In this document: in pieces, positions 16,276-24,814 of the stretch
Position numbering within the stretch: position 1 is the first letter of the stretch
Layout: the number at the start of each line of letters is the position of its first letter
IMG/VR virus record: IMGVR_UViG_3300023174_000042
Coordinates: 124,001 to 188,000 of that record
Reading direction: 5' to 3' (one strand)
Source: a virus
Length of the DNA: 64,000 nucleotides
The notes under the pieces: generated by a model
The model's database searches: none
Seen by the model: only the letters and a program-made list of their open reading frames with translations
What the model was told of the DNA's origin: nothing
Position numbers and translations under genes: made by a program

Positions 16276-18681
16276 ATAAGATTGACAAACAGAAGTTGAG
16301 CTACCTCCAACAGTTGTAAAATGAAGATAGGTTTGAGTTGTAAAGTCATTAGAAACTAATGTATATGCACCTGCCGTTGATTGGTCAGATATAATATTAC
16401 CACCTGGTACTATACAATTAATACTACCAGACGAACCACCAATAACAGGAAAACTTCTAAAAATACTCATACTAGTTGTTGAACCAACCGCATCTGTTGC
16501 AATTATTGTCATTAAACTCAATTGAGAAAAATTTGGATTTTGAATATTTCCAATTCTAATTCTTGCCCTACCTCCAACAGATGTGCCAGCAAACGTGTTT
16601 TGATTTACAAAAGTGCATCTAATCATGCCTGAAGAAATATTTGTGGGTATGGCAAACGTTCCATAAATTGTTTCAGTGTTTCCAGTAACAGATAAAGTTG
16701 TCGCTGATTTATAAATTATTGGACTTGTTCCGCTTGTCCCATTTGTTCCTGATGTGCCTGAAGCACCACTTAGTCCCGAACTACCAGATGTTCCATTAGA
16801 ACCTGATGTTCCACTTGTTCCTGATGTTCCACTACTACCTGTCGCTCCGCTTAATCCGCTAGTTCCATTAACTCCTGATGTTCCACTTGTTCCTGATGTT
16901 CCTGATGGTAATTGTGCCACAATAAACAATATGTTTTCTCCACCTGTAAATTGAAAAGTTGATTGAACTAATGTAATTGGAAAAGTCCAATATGAATTAA
17001 ATGAAGTTTCAACACCAACTCCCACAATCCACTTTTGATATTGAGTTGAATCATTTTGATCTTGAATAATGATTGTTGTTCCACTTGGAATTAAAGCCAA
17101 ATAAACATCAATATCATTATTATCTCTATCTAAATGTGAAATATTTATTTGGGTTGATGCTGATTGAGTTACATTATTCCAAATAATATTTGTATTTCCA
17201 GGATTTCCTGATTGTATATTTACTCTCGCATTATATGGGAATATTGTGTTTGATTGCCCATTTATACCACTTGTTCCTGATGAACCATTAGTTCCACTTA
17301 CACCACTTGTTCCTGATGTTCCATCAAATCCATTAGTTCCATCTGTTCCGCTTGTGCCATCTGTTCCGCTTGTGCCAGCTTGTGACATCAAAGCCCAAGA
17401 AGAATTAAAAGGAGGTGGAGGTGTTCCACTTGTACCATTCACAAGACAAATATAAGAGCTCCCCGCATACTCAACGACATCATTTATATTATATGTTACT
17501 AATGGATCCCAAGAATTTTTCCAAACAAAAGAAGAACCATCAGTTCCTGAAGTTCCGCTTGTTCCATCCAAACCGTTAGTTCCAGATGTTCCATCAGTCC
17601 CTGAAGTTCCGTTTACTCCCGATAAACCGCTAGTACCGCTTGTTCCATCTAAACCGCTAGTTCCTGATGTTCCATCAAAACCGCTAGTACCATCTATTCC
17701 GCTAGTTCCTGATGTTCCATCAATACCGCTTGTTCCATCAATACCGCTTGTTCCATCTAAACCGCTAGTTCCTGATGTCCCATCTATACCGCTAGTTCCA
17801 TCTAAACCGCTAGTTCCTGATGTTCCGTTTACTCCTGACAAACCACTTGAGCCGCTTGTTCCATCAATACCGCTAGTCCCCGATGTTCCATCCAAACCGC
17901 TAGTTCCGCTTGTTCCATCCAAACCGCTAGTACCATCTATACCACTAGTTCCTGATGTTCCGTCAAATCCATTAGTTCCGCTTGTTCCATCTATTCCGCT
18001 AGTCCCTGATGTCCCATCCAAACCGCTAGTTCCTGATGTTCCGTCAAATCCATTAGTTCCGCTTGTTCCATCGGTTCCACTTGTTCCTGTTGCACCACTC
18101 AATCCACTAGTTCCAGAAGTTCCACTTGTTCCTGTTGCACCACTCAATCCACTAGTTCCAGAAGTTCCACTTGTTCCTGTTGCTCCGCTTAATCCACTTG
18201 TTCCCGAAGAACCAGAAGTTCCTGATGTTCCGTTAGAACCTGATGTTCCATTAATACCACTTGTTCCGCTTGTCCCTGATGTTCCTGTTGCACCACTTAA
18301 TCCGCTTGTCCCTGAAGACCCGCTAATTCCTGAAGAACCACTACTACCACTCGTCCCTGAAGTTCCACTTGTTCCTGTTGATCCACTCAATCCGCTAGTT
18401 CCTGATGAACCCGACGTTCCACTAGAACCTGAAGTTCCACTTGTTCCCGTTGCCCCACTTAATCCGCTTGTTCCGCTTGAACCATTAGTTCCACTTGTTC
18501 CTGAAGTCCCTGCAGGACCTGTTGAACCACTTAAAATTGCTTGTAAATCACTTAAAGGAGCATAATATGACGATCCTTGTGGGCTTTGTGATGTGTCTCC
18601 TGTTACAACAACATGGAAAATGTCATTCAAAGTGACGGCAGAAACCTTTGTCCTATCTGTTAATCTATTATAAACTGGCAT
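16252..18681 (-). CDS. Collagen-like (G-x-y) Ser/Thr-rich tail fibre
   Basis: 809 aa. Residues 1-50 are a short N-terminal domain, MPVYNRLTDRTKVSAVTLND, plus the probable attachment segment SYYAPLSDLQAIL. Residues about 52-645 are dominated by Gly-x-y triplets rich in Thr and Ser (GTSGTSGLSGATG and GTSGIDGTSG units), broken by two globular inserts near 385-425 and 475-590. A C-terminal beta domain (660-809) ends VCQSYLAIVEIF. Collagen-like triplets form trimeric stalks in phage fibres. More than half of the triplets carry Ser or Thr, making it a candidate substrate of the convergent O-heptosyltransferase. Two TATTTATA boxes (18689, 18730) lie upstream. Confidence 0.85.
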   Translation of the reverse strand: MPVYNRLTDRTKVSAVTLNDIFHVVVTGDTSQSPQGSSYYAPLSDLQAILSGSTGPAGTSGTSGTNGSSGTSGLSGATGTSGTSGSSGTSGSSGTSGLSGSTGTSGTSGTSGSSGSSGISGSSGTSGLSGATGTSGTSGTSGINGTSGSNGTSGTSGSSGTSGLSGATGTSGTSGTSGLSGATGTSGTSGTSGLSGATGTSGTDGTSGTNGFDGTSGTSGLDGTSGTSGIDGTSGTNGFDGTSGTSGIDGTSGLDGTSGTSGLDGTSGTSGIDGTSGSSGLSGVNGTSGTSGLDGTSGIDGTSGTSGLDGTSGIDGTSGIDGTSGTSGIDGTSGFDGTSGTSGLDGTSGTSGLSGVNGTSGTDGTSGTNGLDGTSGTSGTDGSSFVWKNSWDPLVTYNINDVVEYAGSSYICLVNGTSGTPPPPFNSSWALMSQAGTSGTDGTSGTDGTNGFDGTSGTSGVSGTNGSSGTSGINGQSNTIFPYNARVNIQSGNPGNTNIIWNNVTQSASTQINISHLDRDNNDIDVYLALIPSGTTIIIQDQNDSTQYQKWIVGVGVETSFNSYWTFPITLVQSTFQFTGGENILFIVAQLPSGTSGTSGTSGVNGTSGLSGATGSSGTSGTSGTSGSNGTSGSSGLSGASGTSGTNGTSGTSPIIYKSATTLSVTGNTETIYGTFAIPTNISSGMIRCTFVNQNTFAGTSVGGRARIRIGNIQNPNFSQLSLMTIIATDAVGSTTSMSIFRSFPVIGGSSGSINCIVPGGNIISDQSTAGAYTLVSNDFTTQTYLHFTTVGGSSTSVCQSYLAIVEIF
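16730..18540 (-). repeat. 9- and 18-base repeats encoding collagen-like GTS triplets
   Basis: Near-identical units such as the complement of GTTCCTGATGTTCCACTT recur dozens of times with third-position drift. The two interruptions correspond to globular inserts of the fibre. Unit divergence argues for an old, selected array rather than recent slippage. Confidence 0.9.
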
Positions 18682-18688
18682 CTTTTAC

Positions 18689-18696
18689 TATAAATA
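18689..18696 (-). promoter_or_regulatory. Late-type box TATTTATA
   Basis: Seven bases before the ATG at 18681. A second TATTTATA copy is at 18730-18737 on the same strand. Confidence 0.5.
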
Positions 18697-18759
18697 TTTC
18701 TGTTAGTTAAAATAAAATTAAATAACACCTATAAATATGAACTCAAACCTATTTTAATC

Positions 18760-18767
18760 TATTTATA
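18760..18767 (+). promoter_or_regulatory. Late-type box TATTTATA
   Basis: Only 4 bases before the ATG at 18772; short-spacing class. Confidence 0.5.
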
Positions 18768-18771
18768 AAAT

Positions 18772-19323
18772 ATGTCTAAAAAAAAATTAAATGACTTGAA
18801 GATAAATCTTTACTTAAAAGAATTAAATCTTCTTGAATTAGAAAAAGAATATGCCGACGAATTCACGTCTTATCACAAACCTTTATTTATGGAGGATGCT
18901 TCCAAACATGGTTACGTTGCCCCAATAATCACAGGAGAAAGTATTTCTTGTGGAATAAAAAAAGATATACCTTTTGAAGTTTCAGAAAAAGAATTAAAAA
19001 CAATTAAATCAATTTTTAGATCTATCGCAAAAGAATGTCATCCTGACAAGTCAAAAAGTTCGGTTAGAATTAAATGGTATCAAGAGTCACAAATTGCTTA
19101 TGAAAAAAATGATTTATTAACTCTTTATAAAATTGCAAAAAAGTTAAATATTGAGGTGGATTTTGAAACAAATGGTTTTACATTAATACAAAAGACAATA
19201 GAAGAAAAGAAAAAAGAATTACAATCAATATCAAAGTCTTTTTTATGGTTATGGGCAAACTCAGAAACTCAAGAAGAAAAAGACGAAATAATAAAACAAT
19301 TTATAAACCAAACAAATCAATAA
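18772..19323 (+). CDS. J-domain (DnaJ-like) protein
   Basis: 183 aa. Residues 72-125 form a J-domain: helix II IKSIFRSIAKE, the HPD loop CHPDKSK (H90, P91, D92), and helix III with SQIAYEKNDLLTLYKIAK. The HPD triad is needed to stimulate the Hsp70 ATPase, so it could recruit host DnaK. It lacks the Gly/Phe region, zinc finger and substrate domain of full DnaJ. The flanking helical segments (1-60, 140-183) may choose the client. It starts 4 bases after a late-type box and is followed 2 bases later by the DUF2827-like gene. It may help fold or assemble the long fibres encoded alongside (inference). Confidence 0.75.
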   Translation: MSKKKLNDLKINLYLKELNLLELEKEYADEFTSYHKPLFMEDASKHGYVAPIITGESISCGIKKDIPFEVSEKELKTIKSIFRSIAKECHPDKSKSSVRIKWYQESQIAYEKNDLLTLYKIAKKLNIEVDFETNGFTLIQKTIEEKKKELQSISKSFLWLWANSETQEEKDEIIKQFINQTNQ

Positions 19324-19325
19324 CA

Positions 19326-20525
19326 ATGAAAAATTTGAAAATTGGAATTACACTTGGCTTACAATCAAACACAGAGTCAATATGGACAAACGGAATGAAA
19401 CAAAACGTTTTAATGTTTGTTCATTTATTAAAACAATCAGAAAATAATTATGAAGTTTGTATTTTAAACACCGTTGATGTTGATTTTTCAGAACAAAGAC
19501 CTTCTTATCTTAAAGATATTGATATCTACAACTTTAAAGAAAAATATATGGATATGGACCTTATTGTAATGATGGGAGCCCAAGTTCATGAAGAATATAT
19601 AAAACAATTCAAAGAAGATAAAAACAAAAGGTTTATTGGGTATAAATGTGGAAACAATTATGTAATTCACATGGAAAACGTAATGTTTAAAGAAAACAAA
19701 AAAAGATATTTTGAATATGAAACAACGTTTGATGAATTATGGTATATTCCACAACAACACGAAACAAATTATGGGTTCTTTTCAACTCTTTATAGAACAA
19801 ACGCATTTATAGTTCCTTTTATTTGGCATAACAAATTCTTGCTTGAATCAGTCGTTGGAATTGAAACCGGATTTAAAGAAGGAAGATATAAAAAAGGTTA
19901 TAAATATAATTCCCAAAAAGAGAAAAAAGTTTTGGGAATAATGGAGCCAAACATTAATATCGTTAAATATGCTTTAATTCCTGCTATGATTGCTGAAGAA
20001 TCATATAGATCTGAAATAGGAAAAAATAAAATTGAAAAACTTATGATTACAAATGGTGACAAACTTAAAGAAAATCATGAGTTTTTATCAATAATCGGAA
20101 CTTTTGACTTGTATAAAGATAAAAAAATTACCGCAGAATCAAGGTATCAAACATCTTTTGTTTTAACACAATATTTTGACATTTTACTTTGTCATCAAGT
20201 ATTAAACCCATTAAACTATCTTTATTTAGACGCCGCTTATTTGGGTTATCCTGTTTTACACAATGCTCCTCTTTGTAAAGATCTTGGGTATTACTATGAA
20301 AATGGTGACACAAAAGATGGGGCTAAAATGTTAAATCATATTTTATCAGAACACGATAATAACATTTCTGAATATCATAAAAGAAACGATATTGTTTTAC
20401 AAAGATATCATGCCGATAACAAAGAACTTATTAAAACCTATGATAAATTGATTTATAATCTTTTTAATGGGGGAAATAAAGATTTAATTTATAATCCTAA
20501 CACCAACAGATACGACAATCTTTAA
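19326..20525 (+). CDS. DUF2827-family glycosyltransferase-like protein
   Basis: 399 aa starting MKNLKIGITLGLQSNTES; longer upstream starts would run back into the J-domain gene. It matches the DUF2827 pattern throughout: DLIVMMGAQVHEEY, VPFIWHNKFLLESV, GIMEPNINIVKYALIP, then LLCHQVLNPLNYLYLDAAYL and GYPVLHNAPLCKDLGYYYE. Members sit in glycosylation loci and look like GT-B enzymes, though the reaction is not established to my knowledge. It ends at a strong bidirectional terminator. Coupling to the J-domain gene suggests late expression. Confidence 0.75.
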   Translation: MKNLKIGITLGLQSNTESIWTNGMKQNVLMFVHLLKQSENNYEVCILNTVDVDFSEQRPSYLKDIDIYNFKEKYMDMDLIVMMGAQVHEEYIKQFKEDKNKRFIGYKCGNNYVIHMENVMFKENKKRYFEYETTFDELWYIPQQHETNYGFFSTLYRTNAFIVPFIWHNKFLLESVVGIETGFKEGRYKKGYKYNSQKEKKVLGIMEPNINIVKYALIPAMIAEESYRSEIGKNKIEKLMITNGDKLKENHEFLSIIGTFDLYKDKKITAESRYQTSFVLTQYFDILLCHQVLNPLNYLYLDAAYLGYPVLHNAPLCKDLGYYYENGDTKDGAKMLNHILSEHDNNISEYHKRNDIVLQRYHADNKELIKTYDKLIYNLFNGGNKDLIYNPNTNRYDNL

Positions 20526-20545
20526 TTATTTTTTTTTGTATAATA

Positions 20546-20577
20546 AAAAAAAGGGACTCCGAAGAGCCCCTTTTTTG
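20546..20577. terminator. Bidirectional rho-independent terminator
   Basis: The stem AAAGGGACTC / GAGCCCCTTT (one A.C mismatch) closes a CGAA loop and is flanked by A-run and T-run. It lies between the convergent ends at 20525 and 20599 and can serve both strands. Confidence 0.85.
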
Positions 20578-20598
20578 TTTTCATTAACAAGTTAATGA

Positions 20599-23466
20599 TT
20601 AAGCGTAAACACCGTAAGCAGTTACTTTACCACCAGTAGATGGAGTGTAAGTAAATACTACGTTAACACCACCTGTGATGTTGTAGTCAACACCTGCTTC
20701 TTGTAACAATCCATTGTAATAGATTGCTTCAGAATCAGTTTTAACTGAACTAGCCAAAGTGAATGCTTTGTTTGTCCCGTTAACTAAACCAGAAACAGAT
20801 ACTTTTTTGAAATATTCGTTAGTGATTTTGTTTTCGATGCTGTTCAATCCAGTAACTACTTCAGAGAAAGAGTCAATTGCAGATAGATCAGTGTTTGATA
20901 ACAAGTAAGAAACTTCAGTAGACAAGGCAGTTTCTAAAGATGATTCTGCGTCTGTCGCTCTACTTGTCTCGTTGTTAATCTTAGTATTCAACATTGAAAC
21001 GGCATCATTAATTGCAGTATCCAATGAAATATCAGCACTTAATCTTGAACTTTCTTCAACAGAAACTTGAGTGTTGATTTTGTCATTCAATTGAACAAAC
21101 AATGAAGTGTCAGCAGTTTCTCTACTAGAGATTTCAACACCAATTTTGCTTTCCAATGAATACTCAACAGATTCTCTGATGCTTTGTTCAACAGTAACTC
21201 TTCGATCAAGTTCAATTTCAATTGAATTATCGGCAGATCTTCTTTCAGATGCTTCTGAATCAATGTATTGTACCAAAGATTGATCGGCATTTTGTCTGTC
21301 ATAAATTTCAGTTGAGATTGAAGAATCTAATTTAGTTTCTAATGAATTATCTTTAGCAATTCTTGAAGACTCTTCAGCATTCAAATTAAGACCAATAGAA
21401 GTAACCGCTGATAACAACGAATTGTCATTAGCCATATCAATGCTATTAACAAAAGAAACAATTTCTGCGAATTGATCTAAATCAACCGTTGATCCATCAA
21501 GGATAGTATCAATTCTTCCTGATTCTCTTGCGATTGAGTTTGTCAATGAAAGATCTGCGCTTTCTCTATTTGCAATTTCAGAAGAAATTTTAGAGTTAAT
21601 AGAAGTTTTAGCATCTGAAATTACAGATTCTAATGAACCATCATTAGAAACTCTTGATGAAACTTCTGAAGAAATAGCAGAAGATAATTTAGAGTCGATG
21701 CTGTTTTCTCTTACGATAGCCAAAGATTCTTTTGTAGAAACTGTAGTTTCGATAGAAGCAAAACCTCTTGATACTTCACCTTCAATAGAACCTTCAACAG
21801 ATGTGTGAAGTGAACAACACTCAGAAATTTCCGCCTCCAAAGAATTATCGGCAGCAACTCTGTCTGATTCTTCAACACTCACCATAGTAATTATGATGTT
21901 ACTTAATGCATCGGTTATAAATTGTTCTTTAGATTCTCTTGTTGACACTTCAGCTTCAAGACTAGCATTGAAAGCCGCGTCATACAATTCTCTAATAGAA
22001 GCTTCTACTGAAATATCATTTCTTAATGATTCCTCAACAGATTGAGCTCTTGCCTCTTCAGCATCTACATCAGCGATTCTGTTAGAAACTTCAGTAGCCA
22101 AGTTAGAAGATAATGTTGCCTCAGCAACCATAGCTCTCGATTCTTCAGCATCTACATCAGCGATTCTGTTAGAAATTTCTGCAGTTAAATTAGACGCAAT
22201 AGACGCTTCAGCTGCCATAGCTCTTGATTCTTCAGCATTAACATCAGCAATTCTGTTAGAAATTTCAGTTGACAAATTAGATGCGATAGAACCTTCAGCG
22301 GCGATTGCTCTTGATTCTTCTGCGTCAACATCAGCAATTCTGTCAGAAATTTCATTTGTTAACTTTGTAGAAATAGATGATTCAGCGGCGATTGCTCTTG
22401 CAATTTCTGTTGATACCGCCGCTTGTCTGTTAGCAGTTTCCAAAGATAGATTTTGAGAAATAACTGACTCAACTGACGTTGCTCTTGCTTCTTCAGCATC
22501 AACATCTAAACCTCTGTTTACGATTTCAGAAGATAAATCAGACGCGATAGAAAATTCTACCGACATCGCTCTTGATTTTTCTGTAGATACCGCTACTGAT
22601 GCTGTAGATGCCAAGGTAGTGATAGCATTGTTAATGTCACCATCGGCAGATTGGAAAGCAGAAACGATTTCAGTCAATGAATCTAACGCAGCAGGATCAA
22701 CGTTAGAAATAACAAAATCAATTTTTGTGTTCAACGATGAATCAGCAGCAATACGTGCAGATGCTTCAGAATTCAAATCAGTCGCTAATGAACCTTCGGC
22801 CAACTTTGCTCTTGACTCTTCAGCATCAACATCGGCGATTCTTGCAGATGTTTCAGAAGAAATTAAGTTAGACAATGAAGTTTCAGAAGAAATTGCTCTT
22901 GAACCTTCAGCATTTAAAGAAGTTTCTAATGATAAATCACCAGCAACTCTTGAAGACGCTTCAGTAGAAACAGCGTTTGTTCTGTTAACAACTTCAGAAG
23001 ACAAGTTAGAAGAAATAGTTGCTTCAGCAACCATTGCTCTTGATTCTTCAGCGTCAACATCAGCAGTTCTGTTTACGATTTCAGTCGACAAATCAGCAGC
23101 AACTGATTGGTCACCAACAACTCTCAAAGAAGCCTCAGTAGAAACAGCAATAGTTCTGTTTGTAATTTCTGATGCTAAGTCAAAAGCAACTGATGCGTCT
23201 CCAGAAATTCTTGCAACTGTTTCAGTAGAAACTGCGTTTGTTCTGTTAACAACTTCAGAAGATAAGTTTGATTCAAGTGATAAGTCTCCAGAAACTCTTG
23301 AAGAAGCCTCACTTGAAATGTTAGTTGATAAATTGCCTAACTCTGAGTTCACGTTAGTTAAACCAAACGCGATATCACTAGCAACAATACCAACCGGGGT
23401 TGTGATCGATGGACTCGATAATACTAAGTCCGATTGTAAGTCTAAAACTATTTTAGTAGTAGCCAT
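20599..23466 (-). CDS. Long trimeric-coiled-coil tail fibre with 29-residue repeats
   Basis: 955 aa. After a 30-residue N-terminus the protein is a string of heptad-like segments with a 29-residue period. The consensus runs about LSSEVVNRTNAVSTEASSRV then AGDxSLAAD; variants read DVDAEESRAMAAE. Repeats are most regular over residues 40-480 and looser to 880. The tip (885-955) is one copy of the VNGxNKAFTL...YYNGLLQ module that occurs twice in the 24003-24788 protein. This is the architecture of a long fibre shaft. Composition is less AT-rich and codon use more biased than in neighbours, suggesting strong expression. The transcript probably starts about 190 bases upstream, giving a structured leader. 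Confidence 0.85.
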   Translation of the reverse strand: MATTKIVLDLQSDLVLSSPSITTPVGIVASDIAFGLTNVNSELGNLSTNISSEASSRVSGDLSLESNLSSEVVNRTNAVSTETVARISGDASVAFDLASEITNRTIAVSTEASLRVVGDQSVAADLSTEIVNRTADVDAEESRAMVAEATISSNLSSEVVNRTNAVSTEASSRVAGDLSLETSLNAEGSRAISSETSLSNLISSETSARIADVDAEESRAKLAEGSLATDLNSEASARIAADSSLNTKIDFVISNVDPAALDSLTEIVSAFQSADGDINNAITTLASTASVAVSTEKSRAMSVEFSIASDLSSEIVNRGLDVDAEEARATSVESVISQNLSLETANRQAAVSTEIARAIAAESSISTKLTNEISDRIADVDAEESRAIAAEGSIASNLSTEISNRIADVNAEESRAMAAEASIASNLTAEISNRIADVDAEESRAMVAEATLSSNLATEVSNRIADVDAEEARAQSVEESLRNDISVEASIRELYDAAFNASLEAEVSTRESKEQFITDALSNIIITMVSVEESDRVAADNSLEAEISECCSLHTSVEGSIEGEVSRGFASIETTVSTKESLAIVRENSIDSKLSSAISSEVSSRVSNDGSLESVISDAKTSINSKISSEIANRESADLSLTNSIARESGRIDTILDGSTVDLDQFAEIVSFVNSIDMANDNSLLSAVTSIGLNLNAEESSRIAKDNSLETKLDSSISTEIYDRQNADQSLVQYIDSEASERRSADNSIEIELDRRVTVEQSIRESVEYSLESKIGVEISSRETADTSLFVQLNDKINTQVSVEESSRLSADISLDTAINDAVSMLNTKINNETSRATDAESSLETALSTEVSYLLSNTDLSAIDSFSEVVTGLNSIENKITNEYFKKVSVSGLVNGTNKAFTLASSVKTDSEAIYYNGLLQEAGVDYNITGGVNVVFTYTPSTGGKVTAYGVYA
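20930..23350 (-). repeat. 87-base repeats encoding 29-residue coiled-coil units
   Basis: At protein level successive units begin L(S/A)(S/T)E(V/I)xNRT at exact 29-residue intervals in the N-terminal third. At DNA level phrases such as GATTCTTCAGCATCTACATC recur (plus-strand reading). Confidence 0.85.
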
Positions 23467-23556
23467 GAAAAATTGTTTTTCAAGTTTAAAAAGTGTTCTT
23501 TACACCTTGATTCTAACTATTAGAAACAAGTTGGCTGATACATACAAATAATACCA

Positions 23557-23582
23557 GGGTGATTTTAAGAGTAAAAACACCC
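23557..23582 (-). promoter_or_regulatory. Leader hairpin upstream of the long fibre gene
   Basis: On the minus strand GGGTG-T-TTTT / AAAA-T-CACCC form a stem with one T.T mismatch around an ACTCTT loop. No T-run follows, so it is unlikely to be a terminator. Confidence 0.45.
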
Positions 23583-23636
23583 ACTGAATATTATACTAAT
23601 TTAAATAGGAAGATAAATAAAAAGATATTAATAATT

Positions 23637-23651
23637 GTCGCATTATGCGAC
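23637..23651 (-). promoter_or_regulatory. Perfect 6-bp hairpin just after the putative fibre promoter
   Basis: GTCGCA-TTA-TGCGAC inverted repeat. It begins about a dozen bases after the TATTTATA box, so it would sit at or near the 5' end of the fibre mRNA. Confidence 0.5.
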
Positions 23652-23662
23652 GATACTATACA

Positions 23663-23670
23663 TATAAATA
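23663..23670 (-). promoter_or_regulatory. Late-type box TATTTATA, distal promoter of the long fibre gene
   Basis: About 196 bases before the ATG at 23466 and downstream of the 23699 gene. This is the only case in the window with a long predicted leader. A weaker TATTTATC lies nearer. Confidence 0.45.
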
Positions 23671-23698
23671 CTTCATAAATTTTAAAAAGTCAAAACTT

Positions 23699-23935
23699 TT
23701 ACAAATTATATAATAAATTCTTTAAGTTCTTAATAGAATTTGTGTATAAAAGAGGTTCACATGAACCGCTTTCGTTTAAATAATTATTAATTTCTTCTTG
23801 TAAACCTTCATTTTTTTCAAACACAAAAACCGCCTTATTTCTGTTTTTCTCTACGGTCATTTTGTAACCTTTGAGTTTTAAGTAAGCCCCTAAATATAAG
23901 TCCGAAGTTGTGTATTTTTCTCCTTGCTCCATCAT
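23699..23935 (-). CDS. Small DUF5659-like protein
   Basis: 78 aa beginning with two Met codons. YTTSDLYLGAYLKLKGYKM, then KAVFVFE and a C-terminal NSIKNLKNLLY helix, match the small DUF5659-type family ('TSDLYLAAYL...F.F') seen in many phages and bacteria. Function unknown. It lies between two fibre genes with a TATTTATA box 17 bases upstream of its first ATG, so it is probably late. Possible roles include a small virion or assembly factor; no catalytic residues are evident. Confidence 0.6.
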   Translation of the reverse strand: MMEQGEKYTTSDLYLGAYLKLKGYKMTVEKNRNKAVFVFEKNEGLQEEINNYLNESGSCEPLLYTNSIKNLKNLLYNL

Positions 23936-23952
23936 TTTTTTTTATTTCTTTT

Positions 23953-23960
23953 TATAAATA
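23953..23960 (-). promoter_or_regulatory. Late-type box TATTTATA
   Basis: Seventeen bases before the first ATG (23935) of the DUF5659-like gene. Confidence 0.5.
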
Positions 23961-24002
23961 TGTTTAATTTTTAAGTTATTTAGTTTTTATGTTAATTTTA
24001 TT

Positions 24003-24788
24003 TTAATTGTATCGATATGAACAAGTAACTTTACTTGATTCAGGTGGCGATATGTTGAATGTTATAATTTTTCCGTTTATTGTATAATCATTATTTTCAC
24101 CAAAATCTTGTAATAAACCATTTAAATAAACATGCTCACTTCCTGTTTTTGGTGTTATACTTAATTCAAAAGCTTTGTTTATACCATCAACAGACCCTAT
24201 TGGATGTTCATGGTCAATAAAGTTTATTTCACTATAAGTTCTATATGAACAAAGTAACTTACTATTTGTTTTTGGAGGATTTTTAAATGTAATTGTTTTT
24301 CCACTTATTAAATAATCTAATTGGTCTCCCTTATCTTGTAAAAGACCATTATAATATAGATGTTCTGAGTTGAGTTCAGGGGTAAACCTTAAAAAAAATA
24401 TTTTGTTTACACTATCAACTGGTCCAGATATCAACTCCCTATCAATAAATGTTGATGAATTGACTCCTGGTATAATTAAATTGTTTGGTAAACTTTTTAC
24501 AATATCTAATTGAGATGATGTCAAAAAGAAAATTTCTTCCCAATCCGTAAGTTCAAAAGACCAAAAAATATTTTTTAACTTAAAAAAACGAAGACCACCT
24601 TCGATTCCGACAATCATTCCAGGTCTTCTTCTGTCGTAGGAAATCAAGTTGAGGTCCGATTCTTGATCAACATTTCTAAGACCATCAATACCATATAGCG
24701 GGTCTATAACCGCATATGTGTCAAGAGTGTCCATTGGTGAAATGAAGCCCATAATTCCAACACCACCAACTCTACTAAAATCGGACAT
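24003..24788 (-). CDS. Tail fibre protein with two NGLLQ modules
   Basis: 261 aa. Residues about 120-190 and 193-261 are tandem copies of a 70-residue module: VDSVNKIFFL...EHLYYNGLLQ...DYLISGKTITF and VDGINKAFEL...EHVYLNGLLQ...DYTINGKIITF. The same module ends the 955-aa coiled-coil fibre downstream. Residues 1-115 are a separate domain with GVGIMGFISPMDTLDTYAV and acidic/aromatic strands. Probably an auxiliary or distal fibre protein. Lacking a clear TATTTATA box, it may be read through from the 24815 gene, 26 bases upstream. Confidence 0.65.
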   Translation of the reverse strand: MSDFSRVGGVGIMGFISPMDTLDTYAVIDPLYGIDGLRNVDQESDLNLISYDRRRPGMIVGIEGGLRFFKLKNIFWSFELTDWEEIFFLTSSQLDIVKSLPNNLIIPGVNSSTFIDRELISGPVDSVNKIFFLRFTPELNSEHLYYNGLLQDKGDQLDYLISGKTITFKNPPKTNSKLLCSYRTYSEINFIDHEHPIGSVDGINKAFELSITPKTGSEHVYLNGLLQDFGENNDYTINGKIITFNISPPESSKVTCSYRYN

Positions 24789-24814
24789 TTAAATTTAAAA
24801 TATACATATAATAT

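Noticed and set aside
16730-18540. CRISPR-like array
   Set aside because: Short repeats without unique spacers of constant length; they are in frame and encode collagen-like triplets.
19245-19325. Earlier start for the DUF2827-like protein
   Set aside because: It lies inside the J-domain gene in another frame and adds only basic low-quality sequence before the family start.
22619-23551. 310-residue plus-strand frame
   Set aside because: Antisense of the coiled-coil fibre repeats; its composition mirrors the repeat and it has no upstream signal.
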